Assembly (NCBI GenBank): GCA_035315065.1
Contig: DATFYM010000125.1
Coordinates: 16,253-80,252, forward strand
Reading direction: 5' to 3'
Source: DATFYM01 sp035315065
Lineage (GTDB): Bacteria; Acidobacteriota; Terriglobia; UBA7540
Length of the DNA: 64,000 nt
Shown here in pieces: positions 26,924 through 35,747 of this stretch; position 1 is the stretch's first letter; each line of letters begins with the position of its first letter. A model generated the notes under the pieces. That model did not search any database, had not been told where the DNA came from, and saw nothing but the letters and a program-made list of their open reading frames with translations. The translations under genes were made by a program, and so were the position numbers.

Positions 26924-27385
26924 CTATCGACTGAACGCCAGGGGTCCGGTTCCGGTGATGTAGTTCTCAAGCTGGGAGATGGTGTGTTCCTGTTCCGAGA
27001 TTATCCATTTCACCAGATCACCGATCGACACAATACCGACGACGTTGCCCTGCTCAACGACCGGAAGATGACGGATGCGCTTGTCCGTCATAATCCTCAT
27101 GGATTCTTCAATGGTATCCTGCGGAGTCGCGGAAATCACGGGGCTCGTCATGATTTCACCGACCTCGGTGTCCTTGGAGGACCTTCCTTTGAGAATGACT
27201 TTGCGCGCATAATCACGCTCGGATACGATCCCCACCAGTTGGCCTTCTGAGACTACCAACAGCGCCCCGACCCCCTTGTCAGCCATCATTTCAATCGCGT
27301 CATAGAGCAAGGTGGAAGGGCTTACGGACCAGACTTGGGCGCCCTTAGTCCTCAAGATCGAGCTGAGTGTGTCAACTACTCTCAT
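26924..27385 (-). CDS. Tandem CBS-domain protein
   Basis: 153 residues from ATG 27385 (MRVVDTLSSIL). Two CBS domains: about 20-72 (LYDAIEMMADKGVGALLVV, GIVSERDYARKV) and about 85-135 (DTIEESMRIMTDKRIRHLPV, GIVSIGDLVKW). Such stand-alone pairs bind adenine nucleotides and regulate partners; the target is unknown. The gene is transcribed toward the permeases, 240 nt away. Confidence 0.9.
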   Translation of the reverse strand: MRVVDTLSSILRTKGAQVWSVSPSTLLYDAIEMMADKGVGALLVVSEGQLVGIVSERDYARKVILKGRSSKDTEVGEIMTSPVISATPQDTIEESMRIMTDKRIRHLPVVEQGNVVGIVSIGDLVKWIISEQEHTISQLENYITGTGPLAFSR

Positions 27386-27515
27386 GATCTTCAGCGCACA
27401 CGTCGAGAGTGCACGCAATCCTCCTTGGCTGGATTTACCCAACAGTCACTTGACCTGCACAGAGTACCATCGGTCCGGAACGAGATCAATAGGGAGAATA
27501 GGAGCGTCCCAATCT

Positions 27516-27679
27516 GGCCTGGGAGTGCGGCGTCCTGCCCGCTCTTCAAAGAGTGGCGAGTGGTTAGTGGCCAGTGGCGAGCAAGAGCATGCTGCCGTTC
27601 TTTCTAGCCACTAACCACTCGCCACCGGCGCCACCAGCCACTTCTTAAGAGCGGGCGGGACGCCCGCGCTCCCAGGCCG
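27516..27679. repeat. Nested inverted repeat: GC-rich outer arms, AGTGGCG heptamer inner arms
   Basis: The outer pair 27516-27546 (GGCCTGGGAGTGCGGCGTCC) and 27647-27679 is almost perfect over 31 nt. The inner heptamer arms are 27551-27582 and 27605-27643. The GC-rich word also occurs at 35573-35615. Confidence 0.85.
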
Positions 27680-27688
27680 AGGGCTTCG

Positions 27689-30445
27689 CTAAGAAGCCGT
27701 GCTTTGAAGCAGGGATAACTGGTCATCCTTCCTCAGCGTCATCTCATTCTCGAATAAGAATGTCGTCTCGTTTCCGACGCGGCGCAGTTGGTGCTTCACC
27801 AGTTCCGGCCCGAGTTTGGCCTTTGAGGCGCCGCCGCGGCCCTTTCCCCCCACCAGAGTCACCGAGCGGCACGGCAACTCGCCCTCGACCACCGACAAGG
27901 TGAACGACATGCTTCCCTTGCCGGCCGTTTGCGAAAAAGTGCCCCAGGCCGCGGCCGTCGACCAGAAGGAGGAGAACTTTTCCGGGTTGATACGCGGCTG
28001 GGCGGTGACGTTCCTTTCGGCGCCGTGGTAGCGGAAGCCGCTGAGGGCCAGGATTGGCGACCAACTCGCCAGCGGGCGGGCGTAGTGGTACCCGCACTCG
28101 GGCTCGTCCCACGCATTCCTTCTCTCGCCGTCATAGCGGCGGCGAACGGCCTCGATCAATTCCAGTCCCTCCGCCGTCATTCCCACGTAGAGCATGAGGG
28201 CCGCGGTGGAGTACTCGTGGCCGGTCCAGACCTCGGCGAAGTAGGGGAAGGGAGTCTCCGGCCTTTTGCCGCGGCCGTAGTCGCAGATCAGAAGTCCGGC
28301 CTCATCGTTGAGGGCGTAAGTTCGCTGCACCGACGCGTGCTCCGCGAGGGAGCGCTTGAAATTGTACTTGTAGATCGATTCGAGCGTCTTGCGAATGTGA
28401 TCGCGGTCGAGTAACAAGCCGAGCCCGGCGATCATGGCGGAGTATTGCCCGACGAGTTGGTCCGCCAGGCAACCGTCGCCCAACTGGAAGGTGGGGTGTT
28501 CCGTATCGGCTGAGCCCATGCCGGCGCTGAGCCCTTTGGCGATTTGATCGGGCGGGATCGAGCCGATCTTCTGAATGTAGAACTCGCCGTTGAACAGGTT
28601 GGCGTCGATCCACGCGCTGCCTTGCTGGAACAGGCGCTGGTAGGCATCGGCGGAAGCGGTGTCGCCCACCGCGCGCGCCATTTCTTCGCCCGCCCGCAGC
28701 GCGCCGAGGTACCAGACGCCGCACAGGGGGTTGGGGCCGACGAACTCCACGTCGTAGGTGTTGTGCTGGACGCCTTCCATCACGCCGTCGCGATTGGCGT
28801 CCCAGCCGCCGGCGATCCAGGCGAATTCGAGAGCGCGCTTGGCGGTGGGCCACAAGCGGCGAAGCCACTCGTTGTCGCCGGAGAGGCGCCAGTCGAGGTA
28901 CAGCTTCATGATGGTGCCCATCTGCCCGTCAGCCGCTGCGTGGCCCCAGTAATCGATGCCGCCGGGCAGAAGCTCGCGGAAGTCCATCCGGCCTTCCGGA
29001 TCGGTCAGAAACCCGAACTGGCGCTCGCGCCGTGAACGCGAAAGGCTGGGGAAAACGTGGTTTGTGGCGGCCTCGTAGTTCCACACGTGGGTGCAGCTTC
29101 CAAAGCAGCATCCGGAGTGCTCGTTGCAGCCTTCGAAACCGTGGAATACGCTGTCGGCGGTGCGGAAGCAGGTGGGCGAGACAAAGGTGGAAAGATTGGC
29201 CATCGCCGCGTCTTTCACGGCTCCAGGCAGCGTGGTCTCGCGCATCGCCTCGACGAATTGCCGGGTTCGCGCCTCGAGGTTCGGCAAGCGCTGGGCAGCG
29301 TACTCGGCCGCCTTCCAGGCGTCGCTGAAACGCGTGCAGTAGTAGTTGCCGATGAGGTCGTCCTCGTGACCCTTCGGCGCGGTCCAGCCGCAGCGCTTGG
29401 GCGTGCGATTGGGAAAATGCCAACTCAGCAGGAAGGTGAACTCCGCCGTGCCGCGCGCCGCGATCTCGCGCCGGAGACAAAGAGCGCCCACGGGGCCGCG
29501 CGTCGGCGCTTCGGGTCCCAATTCGCCGTCGGCGGAGAAGTCGTCCCAGAAAAGTAGGGGGCCTTCCCACCAGGTGACGCTGGGCCACCCGCGCAGGTAA
29601 GTCACCTTGCCTGATCCCGCTCCCAGCACGGCGAGCGCGAAGCTTCCCGCCGCGGGGTCCTTGGCGGCGAGGAAAGGGTTCCGCATCAGCAGACCTTCGA
29701 AGCCGTTGCCTTGACGGTACTCGTTGGCGCGCCCCTGGTCGCCCACCGGGTTCTCAATGGAGAAAGCGATGGAGACTTTGGTCTTCGAAGCGGCGGGATT
29801 CGAGACGTGATACCGCAGCACGGCGACGGGCAAGCCCGAATCGTCGGCGTCGAGGGGAATGAAGGGCGTGAACGCTTCCAGGCTGATTTGCACGGGAAGG
29901 TCCGGGTCGTCGAAATCGACCTTGGCCAGCGGGAACTCACCCGTGAAAGTGGAGGAGGCGAGGCGAGGCAGTCCGGGGACGTTCGCCGAGCCGAGACCCG
30001 ACGATCCCTCGTAAGGAGGCATGAATCGCGCTTCCAGCACGCGAGCGATCGGTTTGCGCTTCTTGCCCTCGACCCATATCGAGGGGAACGCGTATTCGGG
30101 AGAGTTCCCTTTGTCGGGCCGGTTGAAGATCCACCACTCCGTCAGTTGGCCGCGGCCTCCGAGGGCGATGCTGCCCGCGCCCACCCCGCCGAGAGGGAAA
30201 GCCAGCATCTTGCGGTGGGCGCCCGTGAAGACACGAGGATAGTCGATGGGCGCATGCGGTGTGGCCGCCGCCGTCGCCAAGGGACTCGAGGGAGTTGTTC
30301 CCGCCGGCCGAGCTGCGGTTTTTTGTGACTCTTGACCGCGCGCCACGCTTGCCGGGAGCGCCAGCGCCCCAGCGCCGAGCGTGATCGTCTTTAGAAATTT
30401 CCTCCTTCCGCGCTTGCGACCGTTCTTCTTGATAGAGTTCGACAT
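27689..30445 (-). CDS. Tat-exported GH116 family glycosidase (glucosylceramidase/beta-glucosidase-like)
   Basis: 918 residues from ATG 30445 (GGAGGG upstream). The Tat signal RKRGRRKFLKTITLGAGALA (about 10-30) predicts export in folded form. An N-terminal beta-sandwich domain (FPLGGVGAGSIALGGRGQLT, WWIFNRPDKG) is followed by the GH116/DUF608 (alpha/alpha)6 domain: WNYEAATNHVFPSL, DGVMEGVQHNTYDVEFVGPN, SMLYVGMTAEGL-like end. The family cleaves beta-glucosides and beta-xylosides; substrate not inferable here. A 32-codon upstream frame extension translates a hairpin. The gene is well above average length for bacterial GH116 because of the long Ala/Pro linker. Confidence 0.87.
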   Translation of the reverse strand: MSNSIKKNGRKRGRRKFLKTITLGAGALALPASVARGQESQKTAARPAGTTPSSPLATAAATPHAPIDYPRVFTGAHRKMLAFPLGGVGAGSIALGGRGQLTEWWIFNRPDKGNSPEYAFPSIWVEGKKRKPIARVLEARFMPPYEGSSGLGSANVPGLPRLASSTFTGEFPLAKVDFDDPDLPVQISLEAFTPFIPLDADDSGLPVAVLRYHVSNPAASKTKVSIAFSIENPVGDQGRANEYRQGNGFEGLLMRNPFLAAKDPAAGSFALAVLGAGSGKVTYLRGWPSVTWWEGPLLFWDDFSADGELGPEAPTRGPVGALCLRREIAARGTAEFTFLLSWHFPNRTPKRCGWTAPKGHEDDLIGNYYCTRFSDAWKAAEYAAQRLPNLEARTRQFVEAMRETTLPGAVKDAAMANLSTFVSPTCFRTADSVFHGFEGCNEHSGCCFGSCTHVWNYEAATNHVFPSLSRSRRERQFGFLTDPEGRMDFRELLPGGIDYWGHAAADGQMGTIMKLYLDWRLSGDNEWLRRLWPTAKRALEFAWIAGGWDANRDGVMEGVQHNTYDVEFVGPNPLCGVWYLGALRAGEEMARAVGDTASADAYQRLFQQGSAWIDANLFNGEFYIQKIGSIPPDQIAKGLSAGMGSADTEHPTFQLGDGCLADQLVGQYSAMIAGLGLLLDRDHIRKTLESIYKYNFKRSLAEHASVQRTYALNDEAGLLICDYGRGKRPETPFPYFAEVWTGHEYSTAALMLYVGMTAEGLELIEAVRRRYDGERRNAWDEPECGYHYARPLASWSPILALSGFRYHGAERNVTAQPRINPEKFSSFWSTAAAWGTFSQTAGKGSMSFTLSVVEGELPCRSVTLVGGKGRGGASKAKLGPELVKHQLRRVGNETTFLFENEMTLRKDDQLSLLQSTAS

Positions 30446-30469
30446 GGCTTGTGACCCTCCTATAGTCGC

Positions 30470-30614
30470 GCGGGGTTCGGGATTTGGGGTTTGGGGAGGA
30501 CAACGGGATTCGGAGTTCGGGTTTCGCAGAGAAACTTCCAAACCTCCGCTCTTCTCTGCGAACCCCGAAACCCGAAGCCCGGTTCTCCTCCCGAGCCCCG
30601 AATCCCGAACCCGC
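30470..30614. repeat. Heptamer-repeat hairpin, GGGTTCG family, with shared flank
   Basis: The left arm 30470-30535 and the right arm 30554-30613 consist of GGGTTCG/GGATTTG and CCCGAAC/CCCGAAA units. Directly outside the right arm, 30620-30637 reads CGTCACCGTATTTGTGAA, a flank also found at both ends of the copy at 33633-33786. Confidence 0.88.
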
Positions 30615-30646
30615 TTATATCGTCACCGTATTTGTGAAGTCCGGCA

Positions 30647-31723
30647 TTAAGGTGCGGCGCGAATCGCACGGAACAACGCTTTGAAAGTAGAAGCTGCCTC
30701 CATGCTCGAGGGCTGGGCCGACGGGTCGCCGTTGTACGCCTTAATGAAGTCTGCGGCACTACCCCAGTTGGTTTGCAGCACGCCCAGCATCCGGGAGGTG
30801 ATGGTTTCGTTGGCGTGCGCGCGGACGGACCGGATCAAGTCCAGCTCACCCAGAGCGACGTCCGTCTTGCGCCACGGCGCGGACAACACCCGAAATCCCT
30901 CGGCGGCGAAAAACGCGGACGTGGGAGGGACGAAATCATAGTGCCAGTCGCAGATGACGATGTCGCGAGGGATCATGTTAATGGCCCACGCGGTTCCGTT
31001 CTGGCTCCCTTCCCACTCGCCCACACCGGTGACGCTGCCGTCGAGCAGCCGGTCGCCCCACATCCACATCTCCCGGTGAGTCCCGGCCAGGTGATCGTGA
31101 AGGGTTCGCACTTCCTGGGCGAAGAGTTCGGCCCGGTTGCGGCTTCCGCAGCGCGGACAATCAGGGTCGGCGAGGATGAACACCTCGTCCATGCCTACAT
31201 GGACCGCGTCGGTTTCACAGGCGTCGGCCAGTTCATCCACCAGGTCGAACACCACTTTATGGAGGGCCGGGTGAAGGGGGCAGTAGCTCCGGCAATAGAT
31301 GCCCTGATTCGCAGGATACCTTCCCGGCGTCTCATCGAACTCGGGGTGCGCTCGCAGCAGACCGAAGGTCTGCGCCGCCCAGGATTGATGCCCCAGCAGG
31401 TTGACCAGCGGAATCAGGCGTACTCCCGCAGCTCGGCAGGCTGCCACGAGGGCTTTGACGTCCGCTTTCGAGAGGGCGTCGGCGTCGACAACTTCAGGGT
31501 GGGTGGTGTATTGATAGCGATAATCGAACTCCATCACCAGGACGTTGACGCCTTCCTGAGGCAAGGCCTCTTGAATGAAGCGAACGGTCAAGGGGATTTC
31601 GCCCGGCTTGGGCGCGCTCATGTGCAGACCTCTAACCGGAATGGGGGATGCGGCCAGGCCGGCCGAAGCCGCCAGAATCGAAACCATCCCCGACATCACG
31701 GTGCGAATCAACCAACTCTTCAT
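30647..31723 (-). CDS. Secreted GH20-like family glycosidase
   Basis: 358 residues from ATG 31723 with a signal peptide (VMSGMVSILAASAGLAAS). The TIM-barrel landmarks of GH20-type enzymes are visible: LVMEFDYRYQY (strand 1), IPLVNLLGHQSWA, CPLHPALHKVVFDLVDELAD and the catalytic Asp-Glu pair in HVGMDEVFILADPDCPRCG. It lacks the N-terminal GH20b domain and is shorter than typical hexosaminidases. The specificity is therefore uncertain. The gene lies next to GH116, with a hairpin between. Confidence 0.75.
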   Translation of the reverse strand: MKSWLIRTVMSGMVSILAASAGLAASPIPVRGLHMSAPKPGEIPLTVRFIQEALPQEGVNVLVMEFDYRYQYTTHPEVVDADALSKADVKALVAACRAAGVRLIPLVNLLGHQSWAAQTFGLLRAHPEFDETPGRYPANQGIYCRSYCPLHPALHKVVFDLVDELADACETDAVHVGMDEVFILADPDCPRCGSRNRAELFAQEVRTLHDHLAGTHREMWMWGDRLLDGSVTGVGEWEGSQNGTAWAINMIPRDIVICDWHYDFVPPTSAFFAAEGFRVLSAPWRKTDVALGELDLIRSVRAHANETITSRMLGVLQTNWGSAADFIKAYNGDPSAQPSSMEAASTFKALFRAIRAAP

Positions 31724-32140
31724 TGCGGCACCTCGATCCGATCGACTCCTCGCCAAGCTGGTGATGATATCCGGCGTCGACGCGTTCGACAAGCATTAAC
31801 GGGCCCGCTCCTAGGTAACACTCCTTTTGTCTTCCCAGAGAAAGTCCAGACTGGAGGTCATTGGCAAAAGAATAGAATCCACAGATTACGGAGATTTCTC
31901 AGATTGAGGAAAAGAGAGACAGACCGCGCCTCGACGTTGTCACAACTGAAAAGCAAAAAAGGCACTTGGGTGGTTTGTTCGCTGAGGAGGCTCTCTTCTA
32001 TTAATCCGTGAAATCTGCGTAATCTGTGGATTCTCGTTCTTTCCCAAATGAGACCACTACCGAGGCTGCATTTACCTTGACACGGTGCGGGGCCAACCTT
32101 AGAATGCGAATCGGGGGCGAACCAAGAGACGAGGTGAAAG
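31724..32140. repeat. Intergenic region with inverted repeat 31868-32041
   Basis: The arm 31868-31906 (AATAGAATCCACAGATTACG) pairs with 32001-32041 (CGTAATCTGTGGATTCTCGT). The repeating word (AATCTGxG) has an 8-9 nt step. The roughly 95-nt loop has no gene. No promoter could be identified for either flanking gene. Confidence 0.75.
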
Positions 32141-32443
32141 TTGGAGATCGACGACAACTTCAAACGCCTCATCAACGAACTGGGGCACGCCATCAATGAG
32201 TCGCTGTCGGAATCAGAGGCGATTTCCGAAGTGATGGCCAGGATTCGCGCCGCCGGCTACGACCTGTTCCTGATTCTCGAAGTCACGGTCGGATTCAACA
32301 AGAAGGGCGAGTCAAACCTGGTCCACAGGCAGAAGTTCGATCCCGACGAGCACGGCAACTCGACCTTCGAGTTGACGAGCCAGGACGCCCAGTTCCTTCG
32401 GGGACTGAAGATCGCCGTGGACAGCGACAAGGAAGAACCGTAG
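32141..32443 (+). CDS. Small conserved hypothetical protein
   Basis: 100 residues starting at TTG 32141, with GAGGTGAAAG just upstream. Predicted alpha then beta: an acidic helical N-terminus (INELGHAINESLSESEAISE) and strands around DLFLILEVTVGF. No domain is recognised. Codon use matches the neighbours, and the SD supports it as real. Confidence 0.7.
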   Translation: MEIDDNFKRLINELGHAINESLSESEAISEVMARIRAAGYDLFLILEVTVGFNKKGESNLVHRQKFDPDEHGNSTFELTSQDAQFLRGLKIAVDSDKEEP

Positions 32444-32475
32444 TTTTCTTTAGCGTTGAATCCCTGACAAGGCGA

Positions 32476-32604
32476 AGAATTGACGATTGCAGATTGACGA
32501 TTGACGATTGAAAGAGAAGAAGCACGCCGCACCACTTCCAGTAGGCCCCCGACGACAATCGTCAGTGTTCTCTTTGAATCGGCAATCTGCAATCGTCAAT
32601 TCTT
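32476..32604. repeat. Heptamer-repeat hairpin, GATTGAC family
   Basis: The left arm 32476-32512 pairs with 32554-32604, which includes an unpaired insert GTGTTCTCTTTG. The loop contains CACGCCGCACC, like other GATTGAC-family loops. Confidence 0.87.
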
Positions 32605-32682
32605 TTGAAGGGCAAGGCTATCTTCCCGCCTTCCTTCCTCCGCCTGCTTGACACGCCTGACCCCAGGGAATACGATGATGCC

Positions 32683-33510
32683 ATGCCCGGTGTTGACGTT
32701 CGTATTCCGGCCGTTGCGGGCCAGTTCTACCCTGCCGATCCCGAGACGCTGACTCGCGACCTTGCTACGTATCTGGCCCCCGCGGCGACCGAGGCCGAGA
32801 AGTTCCACGACGCCATCGGTTGCATCGTGCCGCACGCCGGCTACATGTACTCCGGACACGTGGCGGGCGCCGTCTACCGTCGCCTGCCGGCGCGCTCTAG
32901 CTACATCGTCCTGGGACCCAATCACTACGGGCGGGGAGTGCCGCTGGCGGTGATGTCGCACGGCTCCTGGCGGACGCCCCTCGGCGAGGTGGCGATCGAC
33001 CAGGCCCTGGCGCGCAGCGTGTGCCAGGCTTGCCACCTGATCGAGGAAGACGCGCGGGCCCATGAGGAGGAGCACTCGCTGGAAGTCCAGGTGCCCTTTC
33101 TCGAAGCCTCGGGGGAGCCGTTTACCATGGTGCCGATTGCGGTCGGGGTGGGTGCGTACGCGCCGCTAGAAGCGCTCGGCCGCGGCCTGGCCCAGGCGGT
33201 GCGCGAGGCCCCGCAACCTGTCCTCATCGTCGCCTCGAGCGACATGAACCACTACGAGCCGGATGGCGTCACCCGCGTCAAGGACCGCCACGCCATCGAA
33301 AGGATCCTGGCACTCGATCCTCAGGGGCTCTATGAAGTGAGGCGGCGCGAGAGCATTTCCATGTGCGGATACGGTCCCGTCATTGCTCTTCTGACGGCCG
33401 CCAAGGAGTTGGGGGCCACCCGCGCCGAGCTGGTGAAGTATGCGACGTCAGCCGACGCGGGCGGGAGCCGCGAGCGCGTGGTGGGCTATGCAGGTATCGT
33501 GATCGGGTGA
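32683..33510 (+). CDS. MEMO1 family protein (AmmeMemoRadiSam system protein B)
   Basis: 275 residues from ATG 32683; a TTG 26 codons upstream is less likely. The family His/Asp residues are present in PHAGYMYSGH, VLGPNHYGRG, HSLEVQVPFLEA and ASSDMNHYEP, which resemble a class III dioxygenase metal site. The protein often accompanies an AMMECR1 domain protein and a radical SAM enzyme; neither is in the window. The reaction is unknown. Confidence 0.9.
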   Translation: MPGVDVRIPAVAGQFYPADPETLTRDLATYLAPAATEAEKFHDAIGCIVPHAGYMYSGHVAGAVYRRLPARSSYIVLGPNHYGRGVPLAVMSHGSWRTPLGEVAIDQALARSVCQACHLIEEDARAHEEEHSLEVQVPFLEASGEPFTMVPIAVGVGAYAPLEALGRGLAQAVREAPQPVLIVASSDMNHYEPDGVTRVKDRHAIERILALDPQGLYEVRRRESISMCGYGPVIALLTAAKELGATRAELVKYATSADAGGSRERVVGYAGIVIG

Positions 33511-33513
33511 GAA

Positions 33514-33623
33514 GAAGTCGAAAAGTCGAAGGTTGAAGGTCAAACAATCCAAGACCCTGCCATCACCAACGCGCTCTTTCTTCGCCTTGAACCTTCAACC
33601 CTCAACCTTCGACTAGTTTTCGA
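33514..33623. repeat. Heptamer-repeat hairpin, GGTTGAA/AGTCGAA family
   Basis: The left arm 33514-33545 pairs with 33584-33623 (CCTTGAACCTTCAACCCTCA). The left arm starts 4 nt after the MEMO stop codon. Confidence 0.87.
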
Positions 33624-33632
33624 CGGCTCAGT

Positions 33633-33786
33633 GGTACATTTCACAAATACGGTGACGATGCACGCGGGGTTCGGGATTGGGGGTTCGGGGTTCGCAGAAC
33701 AAACTCCCGAACCGCAATCTTCCTCCGCGAATCCCGAACCCCGAATCCCGAACCCCGGAATACGTCACCGTAATTGTGAAATACCA
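33633..33786. repeat. Composite palindrome: CACAAATACGGTGACG ends around GGGTTCG hairpin
   Basis: Outer arms GGTACATTTCACAAATACGG (33633-) and CGTCACCGTAATTGTGAAAT (33764-) enclose GGGTTCG heptamer arms (33665-33703 and 33725-33763). One outer arm word recurs beside the copy at 30470-30614. Confidence 0.85.
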
Positions 33787-33790
33787 GGAC

Positions 33791-35449
33791 TTAGTGATGT
33801 CCGCTGCCACTGCTCGATGAGCTCCCGCCGCCGCTCGACGAGCCACCCCCGCCGCTGGCGTGGCCACCACCCCCACTATAGCCACCCCCGCCGCTGCTGG
33901 CGTGGCTACCACCACCACTACCACCATAGCCGCCGCCCGAGTGGTTGCTGCCACTGCCACCGCTGGCGCCACGGCCGGAGTTCGAGAAACTGCTGAAGCC
34001 GGAACTGCGACCCGATGCCGTGCCACCGCCGCTCCTGGAGGTGGGCACTTGACCTGTCGCGCCACCCGACCACCGGGCCGACGGCGCGGGCGCGGCAAAG
34101 CCATGCGGCCGGGTCCCGCCTAGGCTGGATTCGCCGCTCGCGGCCACTTCCCGCCAGTGAGTCGTCGCCGTCGTCGCTCGGGCGGTCGCCGGAGAACCCG
34201 GCAACTTGGCCAGGTGCGTCGGCTCGATGTTCAGCTTGGCCACCGCTTCTCCTCGTTCCTCGTCGAGGTTAACGCCCTTGTAGCCCTCGAGCCGGATGGC
34301 CTTCCCTTGCTCAATCACGTTGTTCTTTACCAAGGCGATGCAGGTCCCCTTGCAACCCACAGGAGCGCCGCCGCGCGGTCCGCCGCGGGGAGGTGCGCCA
34401 ACAACGGGATGGAGCCGCGGAGGCCGTGGCGACCAACCCGTCCAGCCCGGCCCCTGGTACCACGTCACCAAGGCGGGCGACCAGTTGTTGCAGCCACCCA
34501 TTCCCGGCATCCAGAACCAGCCCAAGGTGGGATCGGACAGCCACCCGCCACAGTGGTAAGGCAACCAGCCCCACGGCTCGGCGCCGATCCAGGTGTAGCC
34601 GAAGCTCGGGTACCAAGCCCAGCGCCCCATCGTGTAGGGCGCCCACCCGTAGGCTACGTCGGGGAACCAGCCGTAGCCGTAGCCGGGGAGGAGCCTCCAG
34701 TCGCCGTACTGATAAAGGTCGTTCCATCCGTAGAGACCGCCGTAAGTCGCGGGGACGGGGCCACCGCCCGCCTGCGCCTGCACGGTATCGCGCTCCGCCA
34801 CCCACTTGTCCCAATCATCTTCCGTAATGCCCTGGGTTAGGCTGAAGGGCTGATCCGAGCCCGGCGCGAGGACCAGGACGCCGTTCTTGGCCAGCGAACC
34901 GGACCACGATGCGTCCACCGTCCCCAGCGCTCCCCGGAAGACCTCGGCCCGAAGGCTGGCATCGTCAACGTCGATGCGGAATTCGGACTTGCCGTCGGGC
35001 GTGAAGACCGTGCTTCCAGCTTTCACCTCGTAAACATCATCGCCCTCCGGCCGGACGTGAAACGTAGCGTAGCCGCGCTCCAACGTCATGTGGTTCACCT
35101 TGCCGCCGCTCGGCATGAGCGCGAGCTGCGTGAAGACGAGGGTCGAAAGCTGGCCAATCCTCGCCGTGGAGCCGTTCTCGAATTCGACCTCCGCAAACCC
35201 GTCATCGCCGGTGGATAGCTTCATTCCCTCTTCCAACGGCGTGTTGGCGGTGGCGGTGGACCAGTCGGTGCTGCCCGACCGCAGAACCGTCACCTTGCCC
35301 TCCGCGAAGCTCAGCCGGACTATGCGCACGTGCGAATACTCCGGCGCGTCCTGGGCAACGCCCATTGCCGGCGCCGCGAGCACAGCCATCGCCGCGCACA
35401 CCGCCACGCCTGAAATAGCTTCCTTGAAGATTCTCATCGAGAGTTTCAT
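33791..35449 (-). CDS. Secreted FecR-domain protein with aromatic-Gly and Gly/Ser-rich tails
   Basis: 552 residues. A signal peptide (VAVCAAMAVLAAPAMGVAQ) is followed by a FecR-like beta domain (about 40-200; GKVTVLRSGSTDW, TGDDGFAEVEFENGSTARIG). A repeated Tyr/Trp/Gly-rich middle (YGWFPDVAYGWAPYTMGRWAWYP-type units, DUF6600-like) then a roughly 100-residue tail that is almost only Gly, Ser and His. The two Cys pairs around CNNW and CKGTC may bridge. Likely a surface or matrix protein; no sigma/FecI partner adjacent. Confidence 0.8.
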   Translation of the reverse strand: MKLSMRIFKEAISGVAVCAAMAVLAAPAMGVAQDAPEYSHVRIVRLSFAEGKVTVLRSGSTDWSTATANTPLEEGMKLSTGDDGFAEVEFENGSTARIGQLSTLVFTQLALMPSGGKVNHMTLERGYATFHVRPEGDDVYEVKAGSTVFTPDGKSEFRIDVDDASLRAEVFRGALGTVDASWSGSLAKNGVLVLAPGSDQPFSLTQGITEDDWDKWVAERDTVQAQAGGGPVPATYGGLYGWNDLYQYGDWRLLPGYGYGWFPDVAYGWAPYTMGRWAWYPSFGYTWIGAEPWGWLPYHCGGWLSDPTLGWFWMPGMGGCNNWSPALVTWYQGPGWTGWSPRPPRLHPVVGAPPRGGPRGGAPVGCKGTCIALVKNNVIEQGKAIRLEGYKGVNLDEERGEAVAKLNIEPTHLAKLPGSPATARATTATTHWREVAASGESSLGGTRPHGFAAPAPSARWSGGATGQVPTSRSGGGTASGRSSGFSSFSNSGRGASGGSGSNHSGGGYGGSGGGSHASSGGGGYSGGGGHASGGGGSSSGGGSSSSSGSGHH

Positions 35450-35673
35450 GGCGATCCTCCTGGCCTTGCTTGGGCCGGGTTCACTGCCAGTATCCTACCA
35501 CCAACCTAGACGAATTAGCCAGAAGAAAGGTTGCCGCTTTTTCCTTATTATTAGTTGTCGGTTGTGGGTAGCGCGGGGCGTCTCGCCCGCTATGGCGGGA
35601 GCGTCCCGCTCCCGCGCCAAGAAACGTCCAACCGCAGTCTGGTACTGCGCGTCGAAAAAACTCTGAAAAAAAG
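35450..35673. repeat. Intergenic region with GC-rich tandem hairpins (35573-35615)
   Basis: GCGGGGCG/CGCCCGC (35573-35590) is followed by a perfect 9-bp stem GCGGGAGCG/CGCTCCCGC with a 3-nt loop (35595-35615). The rest holds a short GTTGTCGGTTGTGGG array (about 35554-35568) and no gene. Confidence 0.7.
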
Positions 35674-35703
35674 TTGACTTGTGAGGGTTTGGCTGAGTAA
35701 CAT
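35674..35703 (+). promoter_or_regulatory. Sigma70-like promoter of ilvB
   Basis: TTGACT (35674-35679) and TAACAT (35698-35703) are separated by 18 nt, about 45 nt upstream of the ilvB start. Confidence 0.55.
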
Positions 35704-35708
35704 ACCTG

Positions 35709-35720
35709 CCGACCGGTCGG
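35709..35720. promoter_or_regulatory. Perfect 12-bp palindrome, candidate repressor operator
   Basis: CCGACCGGTCGG begins 5 nt after the -10 element, where a bound repressor would block initiation. The sequence resembles operators of TetR-family repressors (known for that family in general). No such regulator is encoded nearby. Confidence 0.5.
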
Positions 35721-35747
35721 TATTGGGCCTAAAGCGAAGCCGAACTT

